A DNA stretch of 64,000 nucleotides from Mycetohabitans sp. B8 (GCF_021991875.1 NZ_JAHLKR010000017.1:62001-126000); one strand, 5' to 3'; positions 19,777 to 28,969 are shown, counted from the first letter of the stretch. Notes: a model not told the origin generated them from the sequence alone. Numbers and translations are program-made.

Positions 19777-20300
19777 AACGATACGCGTTCGACGGCAGCA
19801 TCGCTCGGCATCGATTCGCGCCCGCAACGCGCGAATTCCTGTGCGGCGAGCCGAATAGCCAGACCGACCCAGATCAGGTTGAACGCAAAGAATACAGCAT
19901 TGCGGCACACGTGCAGCGGCACAGCTCGCTCAATTCGTGCACCCGCGTTGGAACCGTGCGTCGCTGCGTCACGCGGTAGCAGGCTCAGTTCCGGCTTTGG
20001 CAACAAGGACTTAGCTTGCGTATCCCAAGGTTGTCCACATTGTTGCAAACAAAATATGTGAATAAGCCGGTGTAGGTTGTGCAGCTGAGATGTTGTGTGG
20101 TGCCCTGTACGCCGTCTGCCTTACCAAAGTCCGTCGGGAAAGACCATTCGTTTGACATATCAAGCAATACACGGTGCGGGTTGGCGCCAGCCATCCCGGC
20201 ACGGACTGCCGCCTACATCGACACGATCGAGAAGCCGACTCACCGCGATGAAGTAGCGCCTGAAATCGGATCCGTCGATCGATCCACGCACCGGGTTCGC
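19777..20300. other. Intergenic region without a convincing gene
   Basis: A 69-codon frame on the minus strand (19985-20194) has a somewhat protein-like composition (DMSNEWSFPTDFGKADGVQG), but it lacks a ribosome binding site and homology I can name. It could be the tail of a decayed effector. Nothing else is seen. Confidence 0.4.
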
Positions 20301-21422
20301 TTAATCGCGAAACACGTCCGATAGCTCGCGAAGCGATGTATTAATGGGCGTGTCTGTATGGATTACGAGATCGCTTGAGCCGGTCAAATCGGCCAAAGTT
20401 GCTCTATTGTCCGGTTTCGTTATCGCGATCAATGAACCGGCATCTATCCCACGCGCCGATACCAGGAGGCGGTTTAGCGTATCCACGTGTATGTCCAGTT
20501 TTTCCGGCATGAGGCCATCAGCTCCCGACGCGTCGCGTTGCAGCGTCAACGCACCCTTCAGCCATAGCTGTTCCGTCCCGTCGCTGTCGAGTGCTCGACG
20601 CGTCACGTTGACGTCTTGCAAACCGATTGTGCTCTTATCGCCACCTGACGACGTCTGCGAAACAATAAAGCCGGGTTGTGTATTAAAAAAGCGAACCGAG
20701 GGAACACTGTTTAAGCTGTCAATCTGCTTGATTGAGACGCCACCGTGGATGGCCATCGAGGTATGTATGTCACTTACGCACAGTGCGCTACCGTTCCCTC
20801 CCATGGTGAGGGCAGCGCTTTGGAGCGCAGCCTTCTCCTTCACGGCAATCGATGCTTCGCCGGTCAACTCGACTTCGATACCCAATGTGAAATCGCTTAC
20901 TCGGCATTGCGCGTAGGCCGCATGTATCGTCACCGCGCGTTCCGGCCCGGCCGCTTCCATACGAGTCAGATGCATTGAGCCGCCGTGCGGGCAAACCTCC
21001 CATTTGGAGGCGCCATCCGACGGCGGAGGTGAACATGCGCTCGCGCGTTGCGGCGGCTCATCGAAAGCACCTTGCAGCATGTCCGACAGCAACCCACTTA
21101 TCCAGATCGCTCTCAGCCCATAAAAGGTCGTGCCATAAATGGCCTTCCAATAAGCGTGGTCATCTACCACATCTATTGGATCTTGTCTCAGGTGGCGCTC
21201 GTCCCCACCGGTCAGCTTCTCACTGCCCGGCCGCTGCGGTAACTTCAGTGCCGTACGGTGGGGGCCGCGCATGAGCAGATGGGCATGCCCAGGCTCATGG
21301 TCGATTTGCTCATATGTTTTAGAGGAGGAATCGCGTATACCGGAATCATCGCCGCCGCATGCGGACAACACGAGCGTGCATACCAGCGCTGTGCGCGAGA
21401 TGGGCTTCTTTATAAACTTCAT
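20301..21422 (-). CDS. Lipoprotein of unknown function
   Basis: 373 residues from the ATG at 21422, starting MKFIKKPISRTALVCTLVLS followed by a lipobox LSAC-GGDDS, so it is exported and lipidated. A frame extension to 21461 would bury the signal peptide. The mature part has a C-terminal half of alternating beta-type segments (IGLQDVNVTRRALDSDGTEQ) with three scattered Cys (CSPPP, CPHGG, CRVSD). I do not recognise the family. The ribosome binding site is poor. The gene stands alone between non-coding stretches. Confidence 0.7.
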   Translation of the reverse strand: MKFIKKPISRTALVCTLVLSACGGDDSGIRDSSSKTYEQIDHEPGHAHLLMRGPHRTALKLPQRPGSEKLTGGDERHLRQDPIDVVDDHAYWKAIYGTTFYGLRAIWISGLLSDMLQGAFDEPPQRASACSPPPSDGASKWEVCPHGGSMHLTRMEAAGPERAVTIHAAYAQCRVSDFTLGIEVELTGEASIAVKEKAALQSAALTMGGNGSALCVSDIHTSMAIHGGVSIKQIDSLNSVPSVRFFNTQPGFIVSQTSSGGDKSTIGLQDVNVTRRALDSDGTEQLWLKGALTLQRDASGADGLMPEKLDIHVDTLNRLLVSARGIDAGSLIAITKPDNRATLADLTGSSDLVIHTDTPINTSLRELSDVFRD

Positions 21423-21447
21423 TAGTAAGAAAATTAAAATAACGATA

Positions 21448-21478
21448 CTCCGCCACAGCAAAATGGGCGGAGCCTTTT
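21448..21478 (+). terminator. Terminator-like hairpin
   Basis: CTCCGCC (21448-21454) pairs with GGCGGAG (21466-21472), followed by CCTTTT. It reads as a plus-strand terminator, yet no plus-strand gene ends here. It lies just upstream of the lipoprotein start and may be left from a lost gene. Confidence 0.4.
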
Positions 21479-21558
21479 AAGCAGGATACTCCGCCGTGCA
21501 AGTGTTAACCTACTGGCGCCGATTGTAATGGCAACTTTGGCGCATTCAACAACAGCGA

Positions 21559-22257
21559 TTGAACTGTGTGGATCCTAGCGTGCGCCGTTCATTACATCGA
21601 TCATACTGCTCGTTATCCGACCGGATCGGCACCAAGCCGATCATCATGGCCGGGTGTCTGTTCGCCGCGCTGACGTACTTCCCGTTGTTCAAAGCACTGA
21701 CACACCATGCCAGCCCGGCGCTCGAAGCGACGACCGCATGGGCGCCGATTACCGTCGTGGCCGATCCTGGCAAGTGCTCGTCGCTCCAGTTTAACCTGGT
21801 CGGCACGTCCAAGTGCACGAGCTTGTGCGATATCGCCCAAAGCGCGCTTGCAAAAGCCGGCCTGAACTACCAGAGCGTCACTGCACCGGCAGGTACGGTC
21901 GCGCAAATCAGGATCGGCGATACGGTTACCCACTCGTACGATGACCAGGCAGCCGATACAAAAGGCAAGGGCAAAGCGTTTGACAGGATGTTCGCCGATA
22001 CGCTAAAGATGCCAGGCTATTCGCTCAAGGCTGATCCGACCTAAATCAACTGGCCGATGAGCATCGTGATCCTCACCATCCTCGTGATCTACGTGACGAT
22101 GATCTACGGTCCGATCGCCGCGATGCCAGTCGAGATGTTCTCAACGCAAATCCGCTACGCGTTGATGTCACTGCCGTACCGCATTGGCAACGGCCGGTTC
22201 GGCAGATTCTTGCCAGCCACCGCTTTCGCGATTGTCGCCGCTCGACTCGGAATCTGA
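21559..22257 (+). pseudogene. MFS transporter (metabolite:H+ symporter) remnant
   Basis: The frame contains LSDRIGTKPIIMAGCLFAAL and, after an in-frame TAA at 22042-22044, continues in the same frame with INWPMSIVILTILVIYVTMI and LPYRIGNGRFGRFLPATAFA. These match the central loop and later helices of ProP/ShiA-type symporters. The N-terminal helices and the last helices are missing. So the gene is truncated at both ends and also has one nonsense codon; no frameshift is needed to join the two halves. Confidence 0.8.
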
Positions 22258-22921
22258 GTGCTACAGCAATCAGTGCCGCTCCCTGTTCATTACAGATCCA
22301 TGCCAGTGACTGCACCTTCCCACCCTTCTCTGGCCTCACCTTGAGCCGCTCGAATTAGCACCGCAAGCGGGCCCTCCACTGCGACACGCAAACGCTGGCG
22401 GGCTTGTTCAGTCGCAGCCAGATTGCAGCAAGGATTGGGTTTGGCCGTCATGCCTTGCTCGCACGCGAAGTTCTAGATGTGCGAGAACACCGCCTTTTCC
22501 CGATTCGCTCGAACTTGCCCCTCGTTTCCCTTCTCGACCCGTTCCCTCCCTTGCAAGCGTCGAACGGCATATCCTGCAGGCGCCAGTCGAAATACTGCGA
22601 ATGTGGATCAGTTCAATGTTGTCCAGCGGTGCAGGCGGCGCGTTGAAGAACTCATATAGCTTCGCCGGTTCCTTCAAATTGTCGTGCTGCGTACGCAATC
22701 CCTTCTGCGACAGCACCGGCCGCTGATCCATATTAGCCGCAGCGAAAAAAATTGAAGCGCTCGATGCGCAACTGACAAAGGAGCGTCGAGCATGTCGCAT
22801 AGCGCACCCGATAGGGATTGACTTCGATCCGCATAGACGCGCAACGCCTATATAATGCCAACATAAATGTTGAAGAACAGAAAGCCCAACCCCGAAATGC
22901 CGCTTAAATATTTAATTTTAT
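22258..22921. other. Degenerate intergenic region
   Basis: No gene that I can support. A minus-strand frame (22408-22800) contains LKEPAKLYEFFNAPPAPLDN, which reads like real protein and may be a gene fragment, but I cannot name its family and the flanks look random. Confidence 0.4.
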
Positions 22922-22998
22922 TGGCCCGCCCTGCAGGATTCGAACCTGCGGCCTACGGCTTAGAAGGCCGTTGCTCTATCCAACTGAGCTAAGGGCGG
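22922..22998 (-). tRNA. tRNA-Arg (anticodon TCT)
   Basis: A 77-base cloverleaf on the minus strand. The acceptor stem is CCGCCCT / AGGGCGG, D-arm TAGCTCAGTTGGATAGAGCA, anticodon loop CTTCTAA giving TCT, T-arm CGCAGGTTCGAATCCTGCA, and CCA is encoded. It reads AGA codons. Confidence 0.97.
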
Positions 22999-23046
22999 TC
23001 AAGAGATTCAACATTGTACTGCAAGCGCGCCGTTCGCTGCGCATCA

Positions 23047-23103
23047 GGTGACCCCGACCATCGACTTAGAAGACCGATGCGCTATCCCAACTGAGCGATA
23101 GGC
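23047..23103 (-). pseudogene. tRNA-Arg(TCT) relic
   Basis: The minus strand reads like the first three quarters of a tRNA-Arg: TATCGCTCAGTTGGGATAGC (D-arm), then ATCGGTCTTCTAAGTCGAT (anticodon arm, TCT). It breaks down at GGTCGGGGTCACC, where the T-arm should be, and has no acceptor 3' half. It lies 48 bases upstream of the intact tRNA-Arg. Confidence 0.8.
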
Positions 23104-23179
23104 AAACAGGCGTTCGATTATAACTGAACACTGCAAACCGGCTCCGGCCGCCAGCTCGCAATATGCGACAGTGTCACGC

Positions 23180-24013
23180 TTACGTCAACGATTGGGGATG
23201 GAAGAAAAACCAGGCGAGACAAGCCAAGCCGGCGATCACGCAATAGATTCCGAATGAAGCCAGCCGCCCGCGGCCTTCAAAATAACGCATCAGAAAACGC
23301 ACGCTCAGATACGCCGCGATGCCAGTCAGCACGCCACCTAGCACCGCGTCAGCCAGTTGCGCCGGCGCGTGAAACAGCTTGGGCACCTCGAGCAGGCCCG
23401 CGCCAAAAATAATCGGCGTACCGAGCAGAAACGCGAACTCCGCCGACTTTCCCGCGGACATGCCGGCGCCCACGCCGGCGATCATCGTCAAGCCGCTGCG
23501 CGAGAAACCCGGAATCAGCGCGCCGATTTGTGCGATACCAACCAGCGCAGCCTGCCTGAACGTCAGATCCTTGGGCGCACGCGCCGTGCGCGCGCGCTGC
23601 AACCGGTCGCCGAACCACAGCAGGGTACCGTTGATCACCAGTGCCAATGCCACGATACGCAAGTCGTGAAAAACCTGCTCGATTCGCTTTTCCAGCAGAA
23701 CGCCGGCGATGCCCGCCGGGATCGTGCCAATCAGCAACGCCCACGCCAAATGGCCGTCCTCAGTACGGCGGCCGCCCAGCGAGCCGAAGAAGCCTTGGAT
23801 GATCGCGATCCACCGTGTGCGGAAATACCACAGCAGCGCAAAAGCGGTACCCAGATGCAGCGCCACCAGAAAAGGCAACAGTTGCGGTGCATGCTTGTCG
23901 ATGTGCATGTCGAACAGTGCCGGCACGAGCAATGTATGCCCGAGGCTGCTGACCGGGAACAACTCGGTCACGCCCTGCAAGATACTCAGAAAGATCAGAA
24001 ACGCAAGGCTCAC
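23180..24013 (-). CDS. uppP: Undecaprenyl-diphosphatase UppP (BacA)
   Basis: Integral membrane phosphatase that recycles undecaprenyl pyrophosphate for peptidoglycan and O-antigen synthesis; extra copies give bacitracin resistance. 277 residues, the family length. It carries the catalytic glutamate-rich segment [15 protein letters not shown] at the N-terminus and the phosphate-binding PGFSRSGLT in mid-protein, and about eight hydrophobic helices. It is a single gene; the intergenic side toward 24014 should carry its promoter. Confidence 0.95.
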   Translation of the reverse strand: MSLAFLIFLSILQGVTELFPVSSLGHTLLVPALFDMHIDKHAPQLLPFLVALHLGTAFALLWYFRTRWIAIIQGFFGSLGGRRTEDGHLAWALLIGTIPAGIAGVLLEKRIEQVFHDLRIVALALVINGTLLWFGDRLQRARTARAPKDLTFRQAALVGIAQIGALIPGFSRSGLTMIAGVGAGMSAGKSAEFAFLLGTPIIFGAGLLEVPKLFHAPAQLADAVLGGVLTGIAAYLSVRFLMRYFEGRGRLASFGIYCVIAGLACLAWFFFHPQSLT

Positions 24014-24484
24014 GAGAGAAAGTCCTCTATGTAAATGACAGCATCAGCGCAGATCGCGCAACGAAGCGGCGAGGTGATGCCCGCCTGGCGACATCCCCCC
24101 AAGTTTGCCGGCTGCCGATGACAAGTGTCCGACAGCCCGCTCGAAGGCGCGCCGGCAACGGCGATAACCGCCACGCACGCATACGGCCACGATGCCGCGC
24201 ACCGCGCAATGGGTTCGAGGTTGACGAAAGCGCCGCGGCCGGATCCGCCTGCCCCCCCGGCCGGCATGCGGGCTCCTTTTTGGCATAACGGCCAAGCCTT
24301 GTCCGTTCGGCAGATCGCACACGATGGCCGCCGCTAGTTATCGGCACGGTTGTGCATGCATTGCGCGTCGACTCGGACTTGACTATGCCACGACAACGCT
24401 AGCTTTCGCCGATCAATGGTCCCGACACCCCGAGCCCCATGCCTGCCCCGTGCGCAGCTTCACGCGCTACGCGGCGCTCGTCAG
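24014..24484. other. Intergenic region upstream of uppP
   Basis: No supportable gene. The frames on both strands are short and Arg/Ala/Pro-rich with no ribosome binding sites. Confidence 0.45.
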
Positions 24485-24739
24485 ATGCAGTTTTTGGTGA
24501 CCATCCTGGCCGGGACAACGACGTCGAAGCAACTACCGTTGGCCAGTATGCCGGCACAGGACTGGGGCCAGCTTGCGTCGGTGCTCGCGAGCCGACAGGC
24601 GACTCAGAAATACGCGGGCGCGTCATGGCACAATGGCGCACTGGTGTTGGCCATCGTCGCAGTCTTGCTGCTGGATGCGGCTGTTCGCATACTGGCGCGC
24701 GGGCAAAAGCAGCGCGGACAGGTTCTCAGCCGGCTTTGA
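24485..24739 (+). CDS. Possible small membrane protein
   Basis: 84 codons starting MQFLVTILAGTTTSKQLP, with one clear hydrophobic helix near the C-terminus (GALVLAIVAVLLLDAAVRIL) and a basic tail. There is no good ribosome binding site and I cannot name a family, so it may be a chance frame. The helix and the GC-rich third positions are the only arguments for it. Confidence 0.28.
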   Translation: MQFLVTILAGTTTSKQLPLASMPAQDWGQLASVLASRQATQKYAGASWHNGALVLAIVAVLLLDAAVRILARGQKQRGQVLSRL

Positions 24740-24823
24740 CAGTGCTGGCCGAGCCCGACTTGCCCTCGGCACGGGCCGTGGTACAGAGACCGCGGCAGCG
24801 GCGACGCCAAGGTGGCAGACCGG

Positions 24824-24910
24824 TTATTTGGCCAGCTTATAGAAGAAGAGAAACGTGCCGCCGGTAAACATGCCAAAAAGCGCACATCCCATCGCCATTG
24901 CCAAGTCCAT
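24824..24910 (-). CDS. 28-residue single-helix membrane protein
   Basis: The frame MDLAMAMGCALFGMFTGGTF plus LFFYKLAK is one hydrophobic helix with a short basic end. It is preceded by a strong purine-rich ribosome binding site (GGAGAGGAGACGATC before ATG). It is far too short for standard gene calling. Proteins of this kind often stabilise larger membrane complexes, but no partner is evident nearby. Function unknown. Confidence 0.5.
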   Translation of the reverse strand: MDLAMAMGCALFGMFTGGTFLFFYKLAK

Positions 24911-25130
24911 GATCGTCTCCTCTCCAATACGGTATTGTCTGAGTGATTATCGACAGCGATCTGCCACCGGACAACCCGAGAGAACCCGCATAGCCGGCAT
25001 CTGGCGGCACATCCATGTCGTGGAAAACCCGCCCATCGCCAGGCAGCGCGCCTGACAGCAAAGCGGCATGTGACAACCCCGGGCAGGCACCGCCGGCAGC
25101 AGGGCCGCCCACTGTTATATTTCGATCAAC

Positions 25131-26039
25131 ATGCGTTTCCAGAACCAGGATGTCATCGAACTCGAACGCGAACGCGCCAGCTTGTTGGTTGCGCCGCAAT
25201 CTGGAGCTCGTCTGTTGCGCTGGCGCGTGGGCGACCACGACGTCATTGGATGGCCGGACAACGCGAATTGGAACGAGCCCGCCCGGGTGCGCGGCGGCAA
25301 TCCGCTGCTGTTTCCCTTCCTCGGCCGGCATCGCGTCGAGGGCACGATCGGTCGATGGCGCGATAGCGCCGGCGTTGTGCGGGCATTGCCAATGCACGGA
25401 TTCGCCCGCGATCTGCCGTTCGAGCCGACAATCGACGTAGCTGACGCCCGCATCGACATGACGCTGACGGACAGCGACGCCACCCGCATCGGCTATCCGT
25501 TCGGCTTCCGGTTCGATGCGATCTACCATCTCGTCAACGGCCACACCCTTGACGCGACCCTCACGACGACAAACACCGGCGACATACCGCTACCGTACTA
25601 TGCGGGTCATCACTTCTATTTCTCGCTGCCTCACGCGCTGCGGGGCGAATCCCGGCTCACGTTGCCGCCGGCGCGGATGCTGTACCAACGTGATGATGGT
25701 GCGATTGCCGAGGCGGCTGCCGCGGCACACGCGTATCGTCTCGACGACGCGCGTATTGTCGACCGTTTCCATGTGCTGGACCCGCTGTCAGGCGGGGCGC
25801 GGGTCACGCTGCACACACCGTCACTGGGCCGCACGATCACGCTAGCACTCGAGCGCCCCAGCTCGATCCCATGGTATGCCGTCACGACGTGGACCGAAAA
25901 ACCTGATTCCGATTTTTATTGCATCGAACCCTGGCTCGGTTTGCCAGATGCCATTCACAATGGACTTGGGTTGCGCTGGCTTGCGCCCGGGGCGAGTGAG
26001 CGCGCGCTACTGCGAATCCGCGTAGAGCTTGACGAATGA
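25131..26039 (+). CDS. Aldose 1-epimerase family protein
   Basis: Galactose mutarotase-like beta-sandwich enzyme that interconverts anomers of sugars or sugar phosphates. 302 residues, no signal peptide. Family landmarks are GARLLRWRVG near the N-terminus, NPLLFPFLGR, LPMHGFARDLPF with the first catalytic His, YYAGHHFYFSLP with the second His, and the C-terminal YCIEPWLGLPDAIHNG carrying the catalytic Glu. The exact sugar is not predictable. It is followed after 6 bases by the NlpD-like gene, so the two may be cotranscribed. Confidence 0.88.
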   Translation: MRFQNQDVIELERERASLLVAPQSGARLLRWRVGDHDVIGWPDNANWNEPARVRGGNPLLFPFLGRHRVEGTIGRWRDSAGVVRALPMHGFARDLPFEPTIDVADARIDMTLTDSDATRIGYPFGFRFDAIYHLVNGHTLDATLTTTNTGDIPLPYYAGHHFYFSLPHALRGESRLTLPPARMLYQRDDGAIAEAAAAAHAYRLDDARIVDRFHVLDPLSGGARVTLHTPSLGRTITLALERPSSIPWYAVTTWTEKPDSDFYCIEPWLGLPDAIHNGLGLRWLAPGASERALLRIRVELDE

Positions 26040-26045
26040 CGTAAA

Positions 26046-26873
26046 ATGAATCGTTTTATGCCCCGCCCGCATGGCCCAGCCAGCGCCTTGCGAGCGTCGC
26101 GAGTTTCGATGCAGAGAATAAAAAGTGGTTTTGCCGATGGTTGCAGCACGCTATTTAAACGCGTGCGCGCCTTCGGTTTTAAACACGTGCGCACCCTCGG
26201 TTCGGTGCAGTGCGTGACGGTAGGCTGCGGTATCGCGTTGTGGCTGTCCGCGTGCGGTTCCGCCCCGGTCGGTCCTGGCTTCTATCGCGTCGCCCGGGGC
26301 GACACACTTTCGCGGATCGCCCAACGAAACGGCCAAAGCGTCGCTGCGATTGCGCGGTGGAATAATCTGCCCAATCCGAACGTAATTTCAGTCGGCCAGA
26401 TTCTGCGCGTCGCGCCGCCGACTCGTTCGGCACCGTCGCGCAGCGCGGCAGCCGCGCCCAACACCACTGCTACGGCCAAGGTCAGGCCTTCGTTGGCGCC
26501 CGCTACGACGATCAACTTGATCTGGCCCGCCCGGGGCAACGTGGTACGCCGTTTCAACGGCGTGGATTGCAAAGGCGTCGATATCGCGAATGCGCTCGGC
26601 ACACCCGTGGTCGCCGCCGCGAGCGGAACCGTCGTCTATGCCGGCAATGGTTTGCGCGGTTACGGCAATTTGCTGGTCATCAAGCACAATGCCAATTTCC
26701 TGACCGCCTATGCGCACAACCGCGCACTGCTAGTCAAGGAAGGTCAGAACGTCACGCAAGGACAAACCATCGCCGAAATGGGCAACAGCGACAGCAACCG
26801 GGTCGCACTGCACTTCGAGCTGCGATACGATGGCAAGTCGATCGACCCGGCCCGCTATTTGCCACCGCAATAG
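26046..26873 (+). CDS. NlpD-like lipoprotein, LysM and degenerate LytM domains
   Basis: A murein hydrolase activator of the outer membrane. The 275-residue frame has a signal with lipobox LSAC-GSAPVGPG, but its N-terminal extension is long; ATG at 26109 (MQRIKSGFADG) is a possible later start. A LysM domain (about 78-121, FYRVARGDTLSRIAQRNGQS) precedes a linker and an M23/LytM domain (about 160-275) with ANALGTPVVAAASGTVVYAG and LHFELRYDGKSIDPARYLPP. The first zinc ligand His is replaced (CKGVDIA), as in E. coli NlpD (KGIDIA), so it should activate amidases rather than cut peptidoglycan. It is not next to rpoS, so it is probably a second NlpD-type paralogue. Confidence 0.87.
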   Translation: MNRFMPRPHGPASALRASRVSMQRIKSGFADGCSTLFKRVRAFGFKHVRTLGSVQCVTVGCGIALWLSACGSAPVGPGFYRVARGDTLSRIAQRNGQSVAAIARWNNLPNPNVISVGQILRVAPPTRSAPSRSAAAAPNTTATAKVRPSLAPATTINLIWPARGNVVRRFNGVDCKGVDIANALGTPVVAAASGTVVYAGNGLRGYGNLLVIKHNANFLTAYAHNRALLVKEGQNVTQGQTIAEMGNSDSNRVALHFELRYDGKSIDPARYLPPQ

Positions 26874-26952
26874 CAGCAAGCGCAGGCGCCGCGTCGCACA
26901 GCGCTGACCGGCAGGCCGTGCTGCGTGCGGCGTCAAGCATCTAACGTTGGGC

Positions 26953-27048
26953 TCAGCGCAGGTGCCCGGTCTTCGGATCGACACGCATGGCAAATGCGAT
27001 CAGTACGCCGACTGCAACGGGCGCAACGAGACAAAATGCAAGCAGCAC
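26953..27048 (-). CDS. 31-residue single-helix membrane protein
   Basis: A GTG start preceded by GGGAGGGAAATC encodes LLAFCLVAPVAVGVLIAF followed by AMRVDPKTGHLR, a membrane helix and a short basic tail. The good ribosome binding site supports translation. It ends about 80 bases from the convergent NlpD-like gene. Function unknown; no family recognised. Confidence 0.42.
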   Translation of the reverse strand: MLLAFCLVAPVAVGVLIAFAMRVDPKTGHLR

Positions 27049-27241
27049 GATTTCCCTCCCCCGCTATCGATAACCTGTTGACGTCGATCATACGTGCTTG
27101 GCCAAAATCGCGCAGACATCGGACTCCCCCCTAGCCAATAGTACCGATAGATTGTCCGTTACAAAAAGCAGACACAGGGGTACCGGCTCAGGAACGTCGG
27201 TCCTCCTGCTTGCCACCGCGATCACGCCCCTATCCCACAGA

Positions 27242-28066
27242 TCAACTCAATTTAAACTCGCCCAAGAAGTGGCGCGCGTAGCGCTTGTTGATATCGGCGA
27301 GGCGAAATAGCGTGAGGAAATCCGCGACGTTGAAATCCGGATCCCAAGCGGGTGCGCCGCAGATCCTCGCGCCCAGGCGTAAATAGCCTTTAATCAGCGG
27401 CGGCGGGGATACCGCGGAGCCAGTGGCGAGTTCGTCCGTCGGTAGCGGGGTATGCGGGAAGGCCCGGTATTCGGCCGCGGTCATCGATGCCTTGCGCAGC
27501 GACATGAACAAGTTGGCCGCGTAATGCCCACCGTCCACCATCGGGACGCTCGCACAGCCAAGCATCGTTTCATAGCCATTTTGCAGCATGTATTCAGCTA
27601 GTCCCGCCCATAGCGACATAATCACTGAACCGCTACGATAGTCCGAGTGCACGCACGAGCGCCCAACTTCGACCATCTTGGCGCGCAGATGCGTGAGGCG
27701 CGAAATGTCGAATTCACTTTCTGCATACAACTTGCCGATGCGTACCGCCTGGTAGGGTGGCAGCACACGATAGGTTCCGACGACCCGCAGCGTGTCCAAG
27801 TCGCGCACCAATAGGTGGTCGCAGTACGCGTCGAATTCATCCACGTCCTGGCCCTTGGGGCCTTTGAGTTGCGCGCCCATTTCTTCTGAGAAGACGCGGT
27901 AACGCAGCCCTTGTGCCTCGCGAAGCTCTTCTTCCGTCCGCGCCCAGGCCACGCCGAAATGATGTTGCCCAGCCACCGTTTCTTGCGGCCGAGGAAGACT
28001 CCTGCGTGAATCGAGGGGAATGGACGCAAGGGGCGGGGTAGGATTGGGCAACTCTCGCATTGTCAT
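27242..28066 (-). CDS. olsB: Ornithine lipid synthase subunit OlsB (GNAT N-acyltransferase)
   Basis: It transfers a 3-hydroxyacyl chain from acyl-ACP to the alpha-amino group of ornithine, making lyso-ornithine lipid, a phosphorus-free membrane lipid. 274 residues. The family pattern is clear: LRYRVFSEEMGAQLKGPKGQDVDEF near the N-terminus (shown here as LRYRVFSEEMGAQ and DVDEFDAYCDHLLVRD), VGTYRVLPP, VEVGRSCVHSDYRSG and LMLGCASVPMVDGGHY-like SVPMVDGGHYAANLF. It is a single gene; olsA is not adjacent, as is common in Burkholderia. Confidence 0.92.
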   Translation of the reverse strand: MTMRELPNPTPPLASIPLDSRRSLPRPQETVAGQHHFGVAWARTEEELREAQGLRYRVFSEEMGAQLKGPKGQDVDEFDAYCDHLLVRDLDTLRVVGTYRVLPPYQAVRIGKLYAESEFDISRLTHLRAKMVEVGRSCVHSDYRSGSVIMSLWAGLAEYMLQNGYETMLGCASVPMVDGGHYAANLFMSLRKASMTAAEYRAFPHTPLPTDELATGSAVSPPPLIKGYLRLGARICGAPAWDPDFNVADFLTLFRLADINKRYARHFLGEFKLS

Positions 28067-28169
28067 ATCCTGTCAAATTACAGAAAGGTCGCGTGCAATG
28101 TAGAAATCAGCGATGACGTGTGGGTAGCAAACATGACGATTCGGTAACAACATACGCAATCGACACGAA

Positions 28170-28650
28170 TCACACAAGGTCCGGATTCACGACGGCGCGC
28201 AGCACGCCCTGCGCTTGTTGTTTATCGCGGCGGCGGTTGGCCCACCACCCGATCCCGCTTTTTTGGATGCTCCAGTTCGCTTCCTCACCGGACAGCAGCA
28301 GTGCGGCGACGCGGCTGAGCGTGGGCTGATGGCCCACCACAATGACCGTTTCAGCCATGCCGTCCGGCCAGTCCACCGCTGCCAATACGGCGGCGACGTC
28401 TGCACCGGGCGCGAGTTCGCGTAGTACGCGAAAACGGTCAGCCAATGACTGTGCCGTTTGCACCGTTCGATTGGCCGGGCTGCTGAGCACGCCGGCCTCG
28501 TCAGGCAGCCGGGGACCCCGCCACTGGGCGATGTGCACGGCTTACTGGTGTCCGCGGGCGGTTAATTCGCACCACGTCACTGGGCGCCCGGTTGGTTTCG
28601 CGTTCACGAAGGTTTTCGGCGTCGGCTTGACGCCAGGGAATCAGGTTCAT
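28170..28650 (-). pseudogene. sixA: Phosphohistidine phosphatase SixA, degraded
   Basis: The reading starts MNLIPWRQADAENLRERE at 28650, where intact SixA has the catalytic RH pair (WRHAD); here the His is Gln. After about 26 residues the frame shifts, the next frame reads ELTARGHQ then TAA (28542-28544), then AVHIAQWRGPRLPDEAG and the remaining family segment VIVVGHQPTLSRVAALLLS to the end. So there are three separate lesions: loss of the catalytic His, a frameshift and a nonsense codon. The second catalytic His region (VGHQP) survives, which shows that decay is recent. Confidence 0.85.
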
Positions 28651-28892
28651 GGTCGTTGCGATGGTCCGAGCACAGAATTGACTGTTGCCTCGAAGTCAGT
28701 CGCGAGGGCGGCTCCGCGTGCTGCTCGACAGCGTGCACGGCGGCGATGACGCGCGCATGTCTGGCGCTGACGCGCCTATGACATGCACAGGTGTGGCCTA
28801 TTACCTGCACGGGCGCGATGTACGGTATATCGACACGGTGCACTCAAAAAATTGACGTCGCATCGAATATTCAACTATAATTACAAATTCGG
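28651..28892. other. Spacer before tRNA-Pro
   Basis: No gene seen. The region is 240 bases between the dead sixA and tRNA-Pro, and should hold the tRNA promoter. Near 28867 the sequence TTCAACTATAAT gives a plausible -10 (TATAAT). Confidence 0.45.
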
Positions 28893-28969
28893 CGGAGCGT
28901 AGCGCAGCCTGGTAGCGCATCTGATTTGGGATCAGAGGGTCGTAGGTTCGAATCCTATCGCTCCGACCA
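28893..28969 (+). tRNA. tRNA-Pro (anticodon TGG)
   Basis: A 77-base cloverleaf with acceptor CGGAGCG / CGCTCCG, D-arm AGCGCAGCCTGGTAGCGCA, anticodon loop TTTGGGA giving TGG, T-arm with GGTTCGAATCC, and encoded CCA. A TATAAT box lies about 20 bases upstream. Confidence 0.97.

Noticed and set aside
23047..23103. Second functional tRNA-Arg
   Set aside because: The T-arm and the acceptor 3' half are absent, so a cloverleaf cannot form.
23357..24034. Open frame antisense to uppP
   Set aside because: Gln/Arg-rich shadow of a membrane protein gene, no start signals.
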